From positions 1 through 46,777 of the forward strand of contig JAITNF010000062.1 of assembly GCA_031290615.1 (NCBI GenBank): a stretch of DNA of 46,777 bases, in the 5' to 3' direction. A program made the position numbers and the translations under genes. How positions within the stretch are numbered: position 1 is the stretch's first letter; every line of letters begins with the position of its first letter. The DNA comes from Desulfovibrio sp. Lineage in GTDB: Bacteria; Desulfobacterota; Desulfovibrionia; Desulfovibrionales; Desulfovibrionaceae. Under the pieces are notes generated by a model, which did no database searches, was not told the DNA's origin, and was given only the letters and a program-made list of their open reading frames with translations. Below, piece by piece: positions 35,070-44,226 of the stretch.

Positions 35070-35843
35070 TTATTCGCCGGCTTCCGCTTCAGCAGCTTCC
35101 TGAGCGGCGTCCACGGCCTTGATCATGGATTCCTCGGCGTCGGTAGCCAGACCGTCCTCGGCCATTGCGGAGCCGTCGAGGCAGGCTTCGGCAAAGGAGG
35201 CAACAAAAAGTTTGATGGCGCGGATGGCGTCGTCGTTGCCGGGAATGACGAAGTCAATCGTGTCCGGGTCACAGTTGGTATCAGTAATAGCCGCGATGGG
35301 GATGCCGAGTTTGCGGCATTCCTTTACGGCAATTTCTTCGCGGCAAGGGTCAATTATAACGGCCATCTGCGGCAGGCGATCCATGTTTTTGATGCCGCCG
35401 AGGGCATCTTCGAGCTTGCGCATTTCGCGCTGCAGAAGCAGGATTTCCTTTTTCTGGTAAAGGTTGATGGAGCCGTCGGCAAACATGGAGTCAAGTTTTT
35501 TCAGGCGATCGACACTTTTCTGAATGGTAACAAAGTTTGTCAGCGTGCCGCCCATCCAGCGGTTGGTCACATGGTACTGTCCGGCGCGGACCGCCTCCGT
35601 GGCCACGGATTCCTGCGCCTGACGCTTGGTGCCGATGAAAAGCACCTTGCCGCCACTGGCGACGGTTTGGACCATGGCGTCGTACGCCACACGGAATAGT
35701 TTAACGGTCTGCTGCAGGTCGATAATGTGAATATTGTTGCGGGCGCCGAAAATGTAGGGCCGCATTTTGGGATTCCAGCGCCGGGTCTGATGCCCGAAGT
35801 GTACGCCAGTTTCCAGCATCTGCTTCATGGTGACATAAGCCAT
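35070..35843 (-). CDS. rpsB: 30S ribosomal protein S2
   Basis: A 257-residue ribosomal protein starting MAYVTMKQMLETGVHFGHQT, with RRWNPKMRPYIFGARNNIHI and GGTLTNFVTIQKSVDRLK. The C-terminal tail is rich in Glu and Ala. GGGAGG lies about 7 bp before the start. The preceding leader of about 100 nt can fold into GC-rich hairpins. rpsB leaders commonly bind S2 for feedback control, so the leader is a plausible regulatory site, though I see no specific match. Confidence 0.97.
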   Translation of the reverse strand: MAYVTMKQMLETGVHFGHQTRRWNPKMRPYIFGARNNIHIIDLQQTVKLFRVAYDAMVQTVASGGKVLFIGTKRQAQESVATEAVRAGQYHVTNRWMGGTLTNFVTIQKSVDRLKKLDSMFADGSINLYQKKEILLLQREMRKLEDALGGIKNMDRLPQMAVIIDPCREEIAVKECRKLGIPIAAITDTNCDPDTIDFVIPGNDDAIRAIKLFVASFAEACLDGSAMAEDGLATDAEESMIKAVDAAQEAAEAEAGE

Positions 35844-35949
35844 TTTTCAATTCCTCCCGGGGTTGTTGCCTCCAACCCGGCACTGACTGGATCTCACCGG
35901 CTCGTGCCGGACCCCGGATCCGGCCGGGATGTGTGTAATAGGAACGGAT

Positions 35950-35978
35950 TCTATAGCTCAACACCCCGACAATGGCAA
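35950..35978 (-). promoter_or_regulatory. Promoter of rpsB-tsf
   Basis: On the minus strand TTGCCA (35978-35973) and TATAGA (35955-35950) are spaced by exactly 17 bp. Transcription would start near 35943, leaving a leader of about 100 nt before rpsB. Confidence 0.65.
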
Positions 35979-36156
35979 GAAAAATATGACGGGAAAAACG
36001 CGGGGGGAGCGCCGGCCTTTCGGCATGTTCCGTGAAAAATGCCTTGACAAACGGTAAAGCTGAAGACATCGTCAACGAATACTCCCTTCCTTCTCAATTC
36101 CAAACAAAAAGTGTGGCATCCACAATGAAACTGCACTCTAAGTAGTGAGGTAATCC

Positions 36157-36616
36157 ATGAAGAGTTTTGCCATGCTTGGTATCGGCAAAACTGGCTGGAT
36201 TGAAAAAGACACGCCAAAATGTGGGCAGATGGACGGACGTTGTGCGTCCCATCGCGCTCGCTCCCTGGTCAGAGATTTCAAAAAGGATGGCGCGTCATCA
36301 TTCCGGATATCACCCCGGACTGGAGCGCCGTGGAATTCCAGGCCGGGTTTTCCATGCACTCCGGTAGCCTTTTGAACGGCTGGAAATTTCCAATTCATAA
36401 GGATAGGCTTTTCGCCGAGTTCTTCCACGTGAACGAGACTGACGGCAATATGGCCCTGCTGCCCAAGGACATGGAACCGGCCACCGCACCAAAAAGTACG
36501 GAGCCACGAATATCGTCAATTACCGCGAGAGTAACATTGTTGACCAGATTCTGGAAATGACCGACAAAAAGGGCGTGGACCGGGTTATCGTTACCGATTG
36601 TGGTGCTGGACAAGTA
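36157..36616 (+). pseudogene. Zinc-dependent (isopropanol-type) alcohol dehydrogenase, decayed
   Basis: After GTGAGGTAATCC the frame starts MKSFAMLGIGKTGWIEKDTP, the N-terminus of the NADP-dependent secondary-alcohol dehydrogenase group. Frameshifts follow at about 36227 and 36290. Later pieces include VRPIALAPWSE, IIPDITPDWSAVEFQAGF, LNGWKFPIHKDRLFAEFFHV and MALLPKDMEP. The sequence then jumps to a Rossmann-domain piece, KKYGATNIVNYRESNIVDQI. The zinc-ligand HE region and most of the cofactor domain are deleted. The living enzyme interconverts short-chain alcohols and ketones or aldehydes. Confidence 0.85.
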
Positions 36617-36620
36617 AAGT

Positions 36621-37313
36621 TTACGCAAAACGCACGCGGAAACCCGCAGATTCTATGACTTCGACGCTCACCGCGCCCGCACGCACAAGACGCAGGCAGG
36701 GTTTGCCCTGTTCCGTGGACAGGAGCGGTTCCACCAGTGTGGATGGCAGGCCGCCGGCGGGCGCAATGTCGCCTTCAAACACACCGGCTTCTCCGCCGTT
36801 TTGCTCACCTCGTTCATTTTGCTCATCTTGCTCGTCTTGTTCAAGAGCGAGCAAGAGTTGCGGGTCTATGTCCAACAAGCGACAAGCAGGCGGCCTGCCG
36901 TGTTGGTTGGCGCTGCTGGCCGTCAAAACGCCCCCGGCAAGACGCGCCAGCTCCGCAGCCTGCCTGTACGGGCTCACCCGTACGGCCGCCTTGCCCTCAT
37001 TGTTAACAAGTGGCGCGGGAAGAGCCGGCAAGGCCGGCAGCAGAACTGTGAGCGGGCCGGGCCAGAATTGTTCGAACAGGCCTTGCGGGACTATCTCCAG
37101 ATACGCCGCCTGTGCCGCCTGCTCCTTGTTAGCCGCCAAGAGCGGCAGAGGCTGCATCGGAGAACGCCTCTTGATGCGGTAGATGCGGGCGACGGTCGTT
37201 GCGTCCAGGGCGAGACAGCCCAAGGCGTAAAATGTTTCGGTGGGAAATATGAGTGCGCCACCGCGGCGAAGACATCGGGCGGCGTCGGCAACAGTGTTGT
37301 AGAGACGGGGCAT
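36621..37313 (-). CDS. tsaC: Threonylcarbamoyl-AMP synthase (TsaC/Sua5/YrdC)
   Basis: A 230-residue YrdC-fold protein that makes threonylcarbamoyl-AMP for the t6A37 modification of ANN-decoding tRNAs. Family motifs are GGALIFPTETFYALGCLA, YRIKRRSPMQPLPLL and LTASSANQHGRPP, with STLVEPL near the C-terminus. An acidic low-complexity insertion of about 25 residues (from roughly residue 155, EQDEQDEQNERGEQNGG) comes from imperfect 9-bp DNA repeats at 36796-36840. Start ATG at 37313; the frame to 37589 is the shadow of rlmH. The start codons of tsaC and the divergent rlmH remnant overlap within one CATG. Confidence 0.9.
   Translation of the reverse strand: MPRLYNTVADAARCLRRGGALIFPTETFYALGCLALDATTVARIYRIKRRSPMQPLPLLAANKEQAAQAAYLEIVPQGLFEQFWPGPLTVLLPALPALPAPLVNNEGKAAVRVSPYRQAAELARLAGGVLTASSANQHGRPPACRLLDIDPQLLLALEQDEQDEQNERGEQNGGEAGVFEGDIAPAGGLPSTLVEPLLSTEQGKPCLRLVRAGAVSVEVIESAGFRVRFA
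36796..36840. repeat. Imperfect 9-bp tandem repeats within tsaC
   Basis: Read on the minus strand, about five units of the type GAGCAAGAC/GAGCAAGAT/GAGCAAAAT lie in tandem. They encode Glu-Gln-Asp triplets, suggesting replication slippage inside an otherwise conserved gene. Confidence 0.65.
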
Positions 37314-37792
37314 GGCTGGAAAACCCTTGGGACTGATCAGCGTGGGCAAGCTGAAAAAACAGTTTTCGGAGGGGGGGGGGAGACACCGCCGCCCACTACG
37401 AGGCGCAACTCGGACGCTGGCGGCGTCTGGACTGCATACAGGACAAGCGCGGGAGGCGGATGGGGTCCTCCAGACGCGCAACAAGTTGGAAGGGCAAAAA
37501 ATTCTAGAAGCCCTGCCTTCGGGGGACATTCTCCTTGTTCTGGACGAACAGGACGAACGGATATCCTTCGGCTGGTCGGCATCCTGCAAAAGTCCGGCCT
37601 GGAAAATCTCTGGCCTCTATGCTTTATTGTCGGTAGCACCTATGACCTTGACGATGCAGTGCGCACCGCGCGCCCGCCGTTTTTTGCGACTTGCCGACAT
37701 GACGCTGCCCCACGAACTGGCCCGCGTTTTCCTGCTGGAACAAATTTACAGGGCCGAGTGCATTTCTGCGGAATATGCCGTATCACAATTAA
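37312..37792 (+). pseudogene. rlmH: RlmH (23S rRNA m3-pseudouridine-1915 methyltransferase), frameshifted
   Basis: Pieces in family order but alternating frames: LGLISVGKLKKQF at the start, AAHYEAQLGRWRRLD after a G10 run at 37371-37380, EGQKILEALPSGDILLVLDE, ILQKSGLENLWPLCFIVG, then LADMTLPHELARVFLLEQIY and a final PYHN before TAA at 37790-37792. Five or so frame changes are needed, so this is a true pseudogene rather than a single sequencing error. The total length (about 480 bp) matches the intact family (about 155 codons), so decay here is by small indels rather than large deletion. The intact enzyme is a SPOUT methyltransferase acting on ribosomal helix 69. Confidence 0.85.
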
Positions 37793-37802
37793 AATCAGAG
37801 CA

Positions 37803-37855
37803 TTTACTACTTGAGATGTTTACTTTACGGCAGACAAAGCCCGCCTGCAAGCATC
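37803..37855. repeat. Palindromic dispersed repeat, copy 2
   Basis: Second copy of the roughly 50-bp element at 26391-26441 (shared core AAAGCCCGCCTGCAAG). It lies between the rlmH remnant and the convergent oligosaccharyltransferase gene. It could act as a bidirectional hairpin in that position. Confidence 0.7.
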
Positions 37856-37858
37856 TTT

Positions 37859-40141
37859 CTAGATCACTTCGTATATCCGAGCGAAAACATTGTCGTACAC
37901 CAGTCTGAAATACGGAGAGAATCGTGAATCCTGCGGGTTGCCCGTCAGCAGTCGCACCATGAGCGAATTGTACAAGATTTCGTCCATAACCAGTTTTTCA
38001 TCCGTAACCCGGTTGAAAAAAAAATGCACGTTGCGCCGACCGGAGAGGAATATTTTCTGCTCCTCCGGCGTAGCCCCCGGGTGGGCGTCAAACCATTCCT
38101 GCACATAGTTGCGGCGGGTTAACCCTGTTTCTTCAAACACGCTGATGGACGCCGCCTCAACGGCGTTGGCGCTGTCCGCCAGGCGCACGGTTCCCGTATC
38201 CAGCTTGTAGGCAAGGCCTTGGGGCATGATGGAAAGCGCCCCGCCTTCGCCTTGGTGCGTGACAAAATTCCAGTTGCCGAAATTGCTGATCCAGAAGCCG
38301 AGGCGTAACATTTCAAAACTCACCACGATGAATTGGCGTCCCTTAGACGCGATCAGCGGAGTTTTCGGCGAATGCAGATTCTCCATCAACTCTTGGGACG
38401 CCACGGCGTCCAGACCTTCAAAAACATTGCCGGGATCGTTGCCCGCCTGTGACATATAACAGATAAGCTGGCGGGCAAAACGCGCGTTGTCCGTGGCAAG
38501 AACCGCCGCCGGGAGATAGAGGGACGGCCCGGCATGCTGCGCTCCGTCGGCTATTGTGGCGCGCCGCGCGAAGTGATGCGCCGCGTAGCCCCAGTCCCAC
38601 CACAGCCAGAGCAGACTGCCCGGAGGCGTGATGTTTCCGGCGCGGGTGAGGGCTTCGGCGTGTCGGCGGTTGATCATCGGCCCCTGCGACATACCCCGGA
38701 TCATGTCCACAAAGGGCGCCACCAGCAGCATGACCAAAATTGCGGACGTCAGCGCCCCGATGCCCACGCTCATGGGCGGTCTGCGCAGCAGAATGCGTAA
38801 TAGCCAATACATCGGCAAAGTCAGCCCTATGGCTACAATCGGAGTGCCGAACATGACCATACGACCGCCGAGCTTTACGCTGAGGATGCCCAAAATGCCT
38901 AGGGGCAGCAGAAAGAGAGCGCCAGGACGCCGTATGATGACAATGCAGAAACCCAGGAGCCCCAGCGCCGAGGCCCATTTCCAAGGATGAAAATAAGTGA
39001 AGATGGCGGCAAATCCCAAATCTTGGACCTCAATGATAGACTGGGCGACGGAGGGGTAGACGAGATTGATCCCCTCTCCGGTGCTCTTCACGTCTCCGGC
39101 GTGTTTGAGATAGGCGTTGGCGTGTTTGAGTATGGTTGTCAGTACGTCGCCATGTACCAACAGCGCACCGGTGACGAGCCACAACAAGACGAGGACGATC
39201 GGGCGGCACAAGGCAACTCGTAGTTTTCGACCGCGTTTCACGCTGGCTAAGAAGACAACTAGGCTTGCCGCAAGGCCCGGCGCCCCCGCGAGAATGGGCA
39301 GCGCGTAAGCTAGGGTACCAAGCAGCAGCAGCGCCCGGCGGCCGCGGGGGGCCATGATAAGGCTCATAAAAATGAGCAGCACGATATTGTAGCGGATGAG
39401 ATACGGAAAAACGGAATGCCACTCCTGCATCCACCAAGAAAGAACTCCAGAAAAGCCAAGCAGAACCACCCACTTCGGATGCAGGGGATTGCCCAAGTGA
39501 TCCAGCGGGAGGACAGGGGAGAATTTTCCGGCGTGAACTTCCTGCCCCAAGGGGGTCAGAGCTGATGTCAGGCCGGAGTTGGCGGCGAGGCGTTTAAGTA
39601 CAATCTGCGGCAGCAGCATGTGGTGCATGGCCCAGCAGGCGGGCGCAAAACTCATGAGCATGGGGAAAAACAGCGTCACTAGGTCGGTATCGTAATAGCC
39701 GAGGAGTGTTCTGCCCAGAAAACCCGGAGCGAGGGTTGTCAGCAAACCAGCGGCAAGACCGGCCTCCATGCTGCCGAAGGCCCAGACCCAAGCAAAAACA
39801 ACGCCAGCCATCAGGCTTGCCAGTACCGCCGGAAACCAGAACGCCACCGCAGCTGGATAGCTATGCAACAATTTCGCCATGCTCAAAAGCATGATTGCCA
39901 TGGGATGCCCCACAGCCATCCCGAAACCCTCCGCGCCGGCGACCCAGTGGTATGCGTCGTGCGTAGCCAGCAGCCATTCACGTCCCAAACGGTATTCGGG
40001 ATTCTGCCAACAGGGCCATTCCGTCATACGCAGGGCGAAGGCAATTCCCAAGGTCGTTAGGGCACACACTATGCCGCGCTGCCAGACGCGCAGGGAATTG
40101 GTCCTGGGCTTTGTCTGGATGTCAGGGGATACGGCGGACAT
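37859..40141 (-). CDS. pglB: STT3/PglB-type oligosaccharyltransferase
   Basis: A 760-residue membrane enzyme that transfers a glycan from a polyprenyl lipid to asparagine in periplasmic proteins. About a dozen hydrophobic segments occupy residues 20-465. Catalytic acidic motifs are visible as THDAYHW near residue 60 and GYYDTDLVT near 150. The hallmark WWDxG motif is LLWLWWDWGYAAHHFARRA near residue 520, followed by a periplasmic domain. Start ATG 40141 lies 2 bp after the rsmG stop. N-glycosylation is known in Campylobacter and has been reported for a Desulfovibrio cytochrome. The glycan could be built with help from the transferases at 10262-12735, but that link is inference. Confidence 0.92.
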   Translation of the reverse strand: MSAVSPDIQTKPRTNSLRVWQRGIVCALTTLGIAFALRMTEWPCWQNPEYRLGREWLLATHDAYHWVAGAEGFGMAVGHPMAIMLLSMAKLLHSYPAAVAFWFPAVLASLMAGVVFAWVWAFGSMEAGLAAGLLTTLAPGFLGRTLLGYYDTDLVTLFFPMLMSFAPACWAMHHMLLPQIVLKRLAANSGLTSALTPLGQEVHAGKFSPVLPLDHLGNPLHPKWVVLLGFSGVLSWWMQEWHSVFPYLIRYNIVLLIFMSLIMAPRGRRALLLLGTLAYALPILAGAPGLAASLVVFLASVKRGRKLRVALCRPIVLVLLWLVTGALLVHGDVLTTILKHANAYLKHAGDVKSTGEGINLVYPSVAQSIIEVQDLGFAAIFTYFHPWKWASALGLLGFCIVIIRRPGALFLLPLGILGILSVKLGGRMVMFGTPIVAIGLTLPMYWLLRILLRRPPMSVGIGALTSAILVMLLVAPFVDMIRGMSQGPMINRRHAEALTRAGNITPPGSLLWLWWDWGYAAHHFARRATIADGAQHAGPSLYLPAAVLATDNARFARQLICYMSQAGNDPGNVFEGLDAVASQELMENLHSPKTPLIASKGRQFIVVSFEMLRLGFWISNFGNWNFVTHQGEGGALSIMPQGLAYKLDTGTVRLADSANAVEAASISVFEETGLTRRNYVQEWFDAHPGATPEEQKIFLSGRRNVHFFFNRVTDEKLVMDEILYNSLMVRLLTGNPQDSRFSPYFRLVYDNVFARIYEVI

Positions 40142-40143
40142 TG

Positions 40144-40830
40144 TCAGTCTCTTGATGGGGAAAGCGCCCAGAAACAACGTTTTTTGTCCGCAACGACATA
40201 ATAGGTGCAGGCGTCTGTCAATGTCCAAGGGGCTGGCAGTTCTTCCGGCGGGTCTTCCGAGGCGAAGATAATCAGGGTTCCTCTAGAATTCAAATGTGGT
40301 TGCGCCAGGTCAAGCAGGTCGCGCCAAGGCAGGAAGGCGCGGCTCACGATGCCGTCCGTTCTGCCGTGCGGAGTCTTGCGACTTTCAAAAAAACTTTCCG
40401 CAGAACCGCGAAAAACGTGGGTATTCTTTAGCGAAAGGTGCGCCAGGACGGTGGAAAGAAAGATCGCCCGTTTTTCCCGGCGTTCCACCATATAGTATTC
40501 CCCTTGTGTCCAGACAAGGCGCAGGGGAATGCCCGGCAGACCGGCGCCGGCGCCGAGGTCCCACATTTGCGGATTGTCTGGCAGGGGCAGGCACCTCAAA
40601 AAATCGGCCAGATAAATGCTGTCTGTCACGAGGCTCGTAAAAATGTTCCGCCAGTCGTCCGGCCCCACGAGATTGAAGGCGACATTCCACCGCGCAAGCA
40701 GCTCCAGGTACGCGGCAAGCCCCTCAAGTGCCACGGCGGACAGAGCCGTCGCCCGCGCGCGGGCTGTCACGGCCGCCGCAAGATGCGCCAGTTCCCGGCG
40801 GTCAACAGAGGTTTGTGTTTTTCGCGGCAT
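40144..40830 (-). CDS. rsmG: 16S rRNA (guanine-527-N7)-methyltransferase RsmG
   Basis: A 228-residue S-adenosylmethionine-dependent methyltransferase. The SAM-binding motif is MWDLGAGAGLPGIPL near residue 88, and WNVAFNLVGPDDW at about residue 45 is typical of the family (N..LT/V motif). Start ATG 40830 has AGGA about 6 bp upstream and fits the family length; the longer frame to 40926 lacks support. It forms a tight two-gene unit with the oligosaccharyltransferase, with 2 bp between them. The C-terminal region (FASEDPPEELPAPW) is slightly divergent. Confidence 0.93.
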   Translation of the reverse strand: MPRKTQTSVDRRELAHLAAAVTARARATALSAVALEGLAAYLELLARWNVAFNLVGPDDWRNIFTSLVTDSIYLADFLRCLPLPDNPQMWDLGAGAGLPGIPLRLVWTQGEYYMVERREKRAIFLSTVLAHLSLKNTHVFRGSAESFFESRKTPHGRTDGIVSRAFLPWRDLLDLAQPHLNSRGTLIIFASEDPPEELPAPWTLTDACTYYVVADKKRCFWALSPSRD

Positions 40831-41159
40831 GGGATTCCTGAAATCAATGCATGCCAATTCATACTCTTGGACGGCGGTACTTGCAAGAAAAACATAAAAG
40901 TCGGCGTCGGGCAAAAAATATTTCACCGGAATCTTGTCATGGCTTGCGGAGAGTGTTCACTTAAAGCTAAACAGGAAACATGTCTAGTATCGGGAAAAAA
41001 CAGACGGAGTTGTGAGCGCCATCCATGTCTAGACTCGCCCTACGAGTCAAAGTTTTTCTGAGTATAAGGTTGAATTCTTCGGGCGGCTTCGCCGACCTTG
41101 ACAAAGCCGCCGTTGCTTCCGGCAAAATGCTTTGCGGGTGATGGACGTGAATATCTCCG
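40831..41159. other. No recognised gene
   Basis: No gene is supported. A short plus-strand piece SSGGFADLDKAAVASGKMLC (about 41075-41140) looks coding-like and may belong to the frame that starts at 41160, but a stop separates them. Confidence 0.35.
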
Positions 41160-41465
41160 ATGACTGTCGTCATCAACGCCGCCGCCAGAACCAAAACCAG
41201 CACAGCGAATTACGGCGACATCATGAAAGGCGCTTTGCTGGAAATGCAGCGGGAGTGGGTTATCAACAGATACCGCGACTCACTTGAACTTTTGCATTCG
41301 TTTCAGCAGTCGTTTCCAGACGTGGCCACTCATGTATGCCGCAATCTGTACTTTGGCGAACTTGAACGTTTTGACCTTTACAACAACTCCAAAGCAAAAG
41401 AAACGGTTGAAAAGACCGGCAGGACGCTGGATTTTCCGGCAGTGGCGAACCGCGTTGTTGACTAA
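41160..41465 (+). CDS. Hypothetical accessory protein or fragment
   Basis: An open frame of 101 codons: MTVVINAAARTKTSTANYGD, then EMQREWVINRYRDSLELLHS and so on to a TAA. It is soluble and mostly helical, without a signal peptide or a motif I know. There is no clear ribosome-binding site. It sits between rsmG and the helicase remnant, on the opposite strand. It may be a fragment of a mobile-element gene; the coding-like piece upstream (about 41075) is out of phase. Confidence 0.35.
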   Translation: MTVVINAAARTKTSTANYGDIMKGALLEMQREWVINRYRDSLELLHSFQQSFPDVATHVCRNLYFGELERFDLYNNSKAKETVEKTGRTLDFPAVANRVVD

Positions 41466-41590
41466 CTCTACTCCAAAAGAATGTCCATTCGCGCCGCCCA
41501 TACTGAAATGCCCTTCGGCACACGAGCGGAATTACAACACTGGCGAGTGCGTTGCGCGGAAATGTTCACTTCTGTTTTTGGGAAAAAATC

Positions 41591-41800
41591 ATGAGCATGG
41601 ACGCCATCGCCCGCATTGAAAAACTGCGGGGGCGGAAATTGTCGGCAGAGGAAGCCGTGAGTCTGCGCGAAACCGAAAACATGCTGAACCTTCGCGCCGA
41701 TGACGCCGTATGGGACATTCTGACGGCACTGGAGTATCAGCGCGTCTTTTACCAAGAATTGCCGGAGCTTACACGGAAATTTTGCAGGGGCTTTCCATGA
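41591..41800 (+). pseudogene. Hypothetical accessory protein, probably frameshifted
   Basis: The frame MSMDAIARIEKLRGRKLSAE with EAVSLRETENMLNLRADDAV and WDILTALEYQRVFYQELP is well-formed and mostly helical. Near 41765 the better continuation (AYTEILQGLSMKINYASRAS) lies in another frame up to about 41860, so a frameshift is likely. Its ATG overlaps the stop of a 37-codon frame starting at 41479 (ATGA). The style recalls small plasmid or conjugation proteins, but I cannot name a family. Confidence 0.4.
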
Positions 41801-41879
41801 AAATCAATTATGCATCGCGGGCTTCCGCATCGGCTCAGGACAGGCGCACCCTTATCCAATGTCCCAACTTACCAACCTT

Positions 41880-44226
41880 TCAGCAATTCCCGCGCCGCGT
41901 CAGTTTGTCCAGTACAACGGCGCATTTTTCCCAATCCCCCAAGTACGGTATAGCATCCTCATATTTCAAAATAAACGGATTCTTCTGCGGCAACTTGCTG
42001 ATTGCCATTTCCGCCCGTGCTTCGTCCTTTTGGGCTATAGCGATCCACACGTCTTCCAGCACGTCGGGAATTTGCCCAAACATGGCATAGATGCCCTGCA
42101 ACTTGCCGGACAGCTTGCTATGCACTTTGTCCTCAACAGAGTCCTTATAGCGCATATTATAAATATAGATTTTATCAGACAACTGACCAATGCGTTGAAT
42201 GCGACCTTTGCGCTGTTCCAGCCTTGTCGGATTCCAAGGCAGGTCAATATTTATGAGCGTTCCCAATGCTTGCAGGTTCAGCCCCTCCGAAACCGCGTCT
42301 GTGCCTACCAAAATCTTCAGTTCCCGCGCTTTCACCAGCCGCTTGATCTCGTCTCTGGTTTCTCTTTTGAAATGACCACACCGGTAGATGCCGGTTTTAT
42401 CACCGCCAGCGTATAAACACACAGGGACATCGACAAATTCTCCAGATAGCCCGTTCAGCTACATAGAACGCGCTGTCGTAGCATTGCGTAAAGAGGATAC
42501 ACCCCTTGTCCTTCCATGGCCCTTTCCCTTCAACGCCATTTGTCAGTATTTCCCTGACGCGGTTATATTTAGGGTCGGTATCGGTATTGGACTTCAAGAC
42601 GCTGACGAGTTTTTCCAAACTCTCAACTGCGGTGTTCTCGCCCGCGAACATTGTGCTGCCTATACGTTTCAGAAGCAGCGTGGACATAAAACCACCGCCT
42701 TTTACCCTTGAGGCCAGCATATTGCAGAAATCCTCGGCCATACTATATGCCTGTGCCAGATAGCCGGAGAGTTCAGGGCTTCATGGTCTTTTTCGACGAG
42801 CAGGATTGCCGCGATCCTCTTCAAGTACGGTTCGCCTGTTTCCGGGTTGACGGTGTTTTCCAAAAAATCGCGGGTACGCCGGACAATCGTGCGAATATAG
42901 GGATTATGGTTTTTGATGAAATCGTCGTCTTGGTAAAGGAGCCTGACTCTTTCCTTTTGTGGACGCGACAGGCCTTCATAACGACTTTGCAGAACGACAT
43001 GGACATCATCGAGAATGTCAAGTTGCGCCCGCAGAGTTCCGATACGCCCATTCTTCTCGTTTTTCGGCGGAAACGGATTACGGATAATCTCCCACATTTC
43101 CGCTTCGGCGACAGGATATGGCGCATCCCCTTGAATATACTTGAGGCTTAGTCCAGGCGTATGCCATCAAACACTGTACTTGTCACCCAAAATCCAGCAG
43201 GTTGTTCGATTGCGCTTTGTGCGCATCGGGATCCTGATTGAGGTTCTTGCGTCTGGTGCGGTGCGCTTCATCCAAGAGAATGCAAGAAAAACGCATGGTT
43301 TTCAGCACTTCCACGGACTCGGACTTGCTCGTGATCAAACCCTGTGAAATAATGCCGATTTTGCGCGAGCATTTCACAATCGCTTTTACGCTGTCGGCTG
43401 GGTATTCGTAGCCGTTTTCATCAACCCAGAAGCGTCCTGTCCATACGGCTGACGGAAGTTTTTAATTCGTCCTGCCATTGGTACAACAGAGTTTTGGGCA
43501 CAATAATCAGGACAGGCTTCTCGTCATACAAGGCAATCAGCTTCGCGGACATGGCCAGCTGTACCGTCTTGCCCAGGCCAACCTGATCGGCGAGCAGCAA
43601 TCTCGCGCCGCCGCGCAGCTTATGCTCATTGAAAGCGCGAGCGACGAAATATTTCTGATGCGCCCACAATCCCAACTGCTCACGACGGCATATGAATTGT
43701 TCCAGAAGAAATCAAATTCCGCTTGCACCCAAACGATGGAAGCGGGATCACCATCCTCCCAGGGAATTTCGTAATTGGTAGTGAATGCGCTTTTGGTTTC
43801 GTTGATACTGCCGAGAAATGAAGTTTTGCCCCCACCGGGGTATATTATCACGCCCGCTTTGCCGTGCATGAGCCCGTAAACTTCATCTGGAAGCACCCGG
43901 ACTTCGAGCTTGCCGGACTTCAAAAGTTCGTACAGCTTGCGGAGTCGGGCCATTGCACACGGCGTCGCGTACACTTCCTCTGGCTTGAACTCGTTCCATT
44001 CCACGCGCTGCCCGAGTTTGGCCACAGCTACATCCGAAGGGGCAAGGCTGGAATTGCAGACCACTCTGACCTTGCCCGCAATCGCTTCTATCGTTTCCCC
44101 GACGACTTCCAAAATGGATGAGCAGAAATACCCGGCAATGCGATCATAACTGACAGCCCCTTTTAATTTGGCGTTCAGAAATTGTTCGCCCAGATTATTT
44201 ATGCGGGAGGAGTAGTAAGTTATCAT
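41880..44226 (-). pseudogene. PLD-domain SNF2-type helicase (defence-island type), decayed
   Basis: The N-terminal 180 codons (44226-43690) form a phospholipase-D-like domain, with YDRIAGYFCSSILEVV and GLMHGKAGVIIYPGGG. After a frameshift at about 43680 comes SNF2 motif I, LLLADQVGLGKT. Another frameshift leads to the DEAH box, CILLDEAHRTRRKN. Further pieces cover 43097-42400. The C-terminal helicase lobe lies at 42420-41880 and includes VGTDAVSEGLNLQAL and RLEQRKGRIQRIGQ (motif VI). At least four frame breaks and about 780 codons of sequence remain. Proteins with this PLD-plus-SNF2 layout occur with DUF1156 and DUF499 genes in predicted anti-phage islands; a DUF1156 gene lies upstream here. 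Confidence 0.85.

Noticed and set aside
36621-37589. 322-codon version of tsaC
   Set aside because: The first 92 codons are antisense to rlmH; the YrdC family start fits MPRLYN at 37313.
36801-37814. 337-codon plus-strand frame across tsaC and rlmH
   Set aside because: The first half is antisense to tsaC and the second runs through wrong-frame parts of the rlmH remnant, with only one short correct segment.
41160-41860. Small plus-strand frames as CBASS effector or part of the defence cluster
   Set aside because: They are on the opposite strand, lie beyond the helicase end and show no effector domains such as phospholipase, nuclease or TM bundle.
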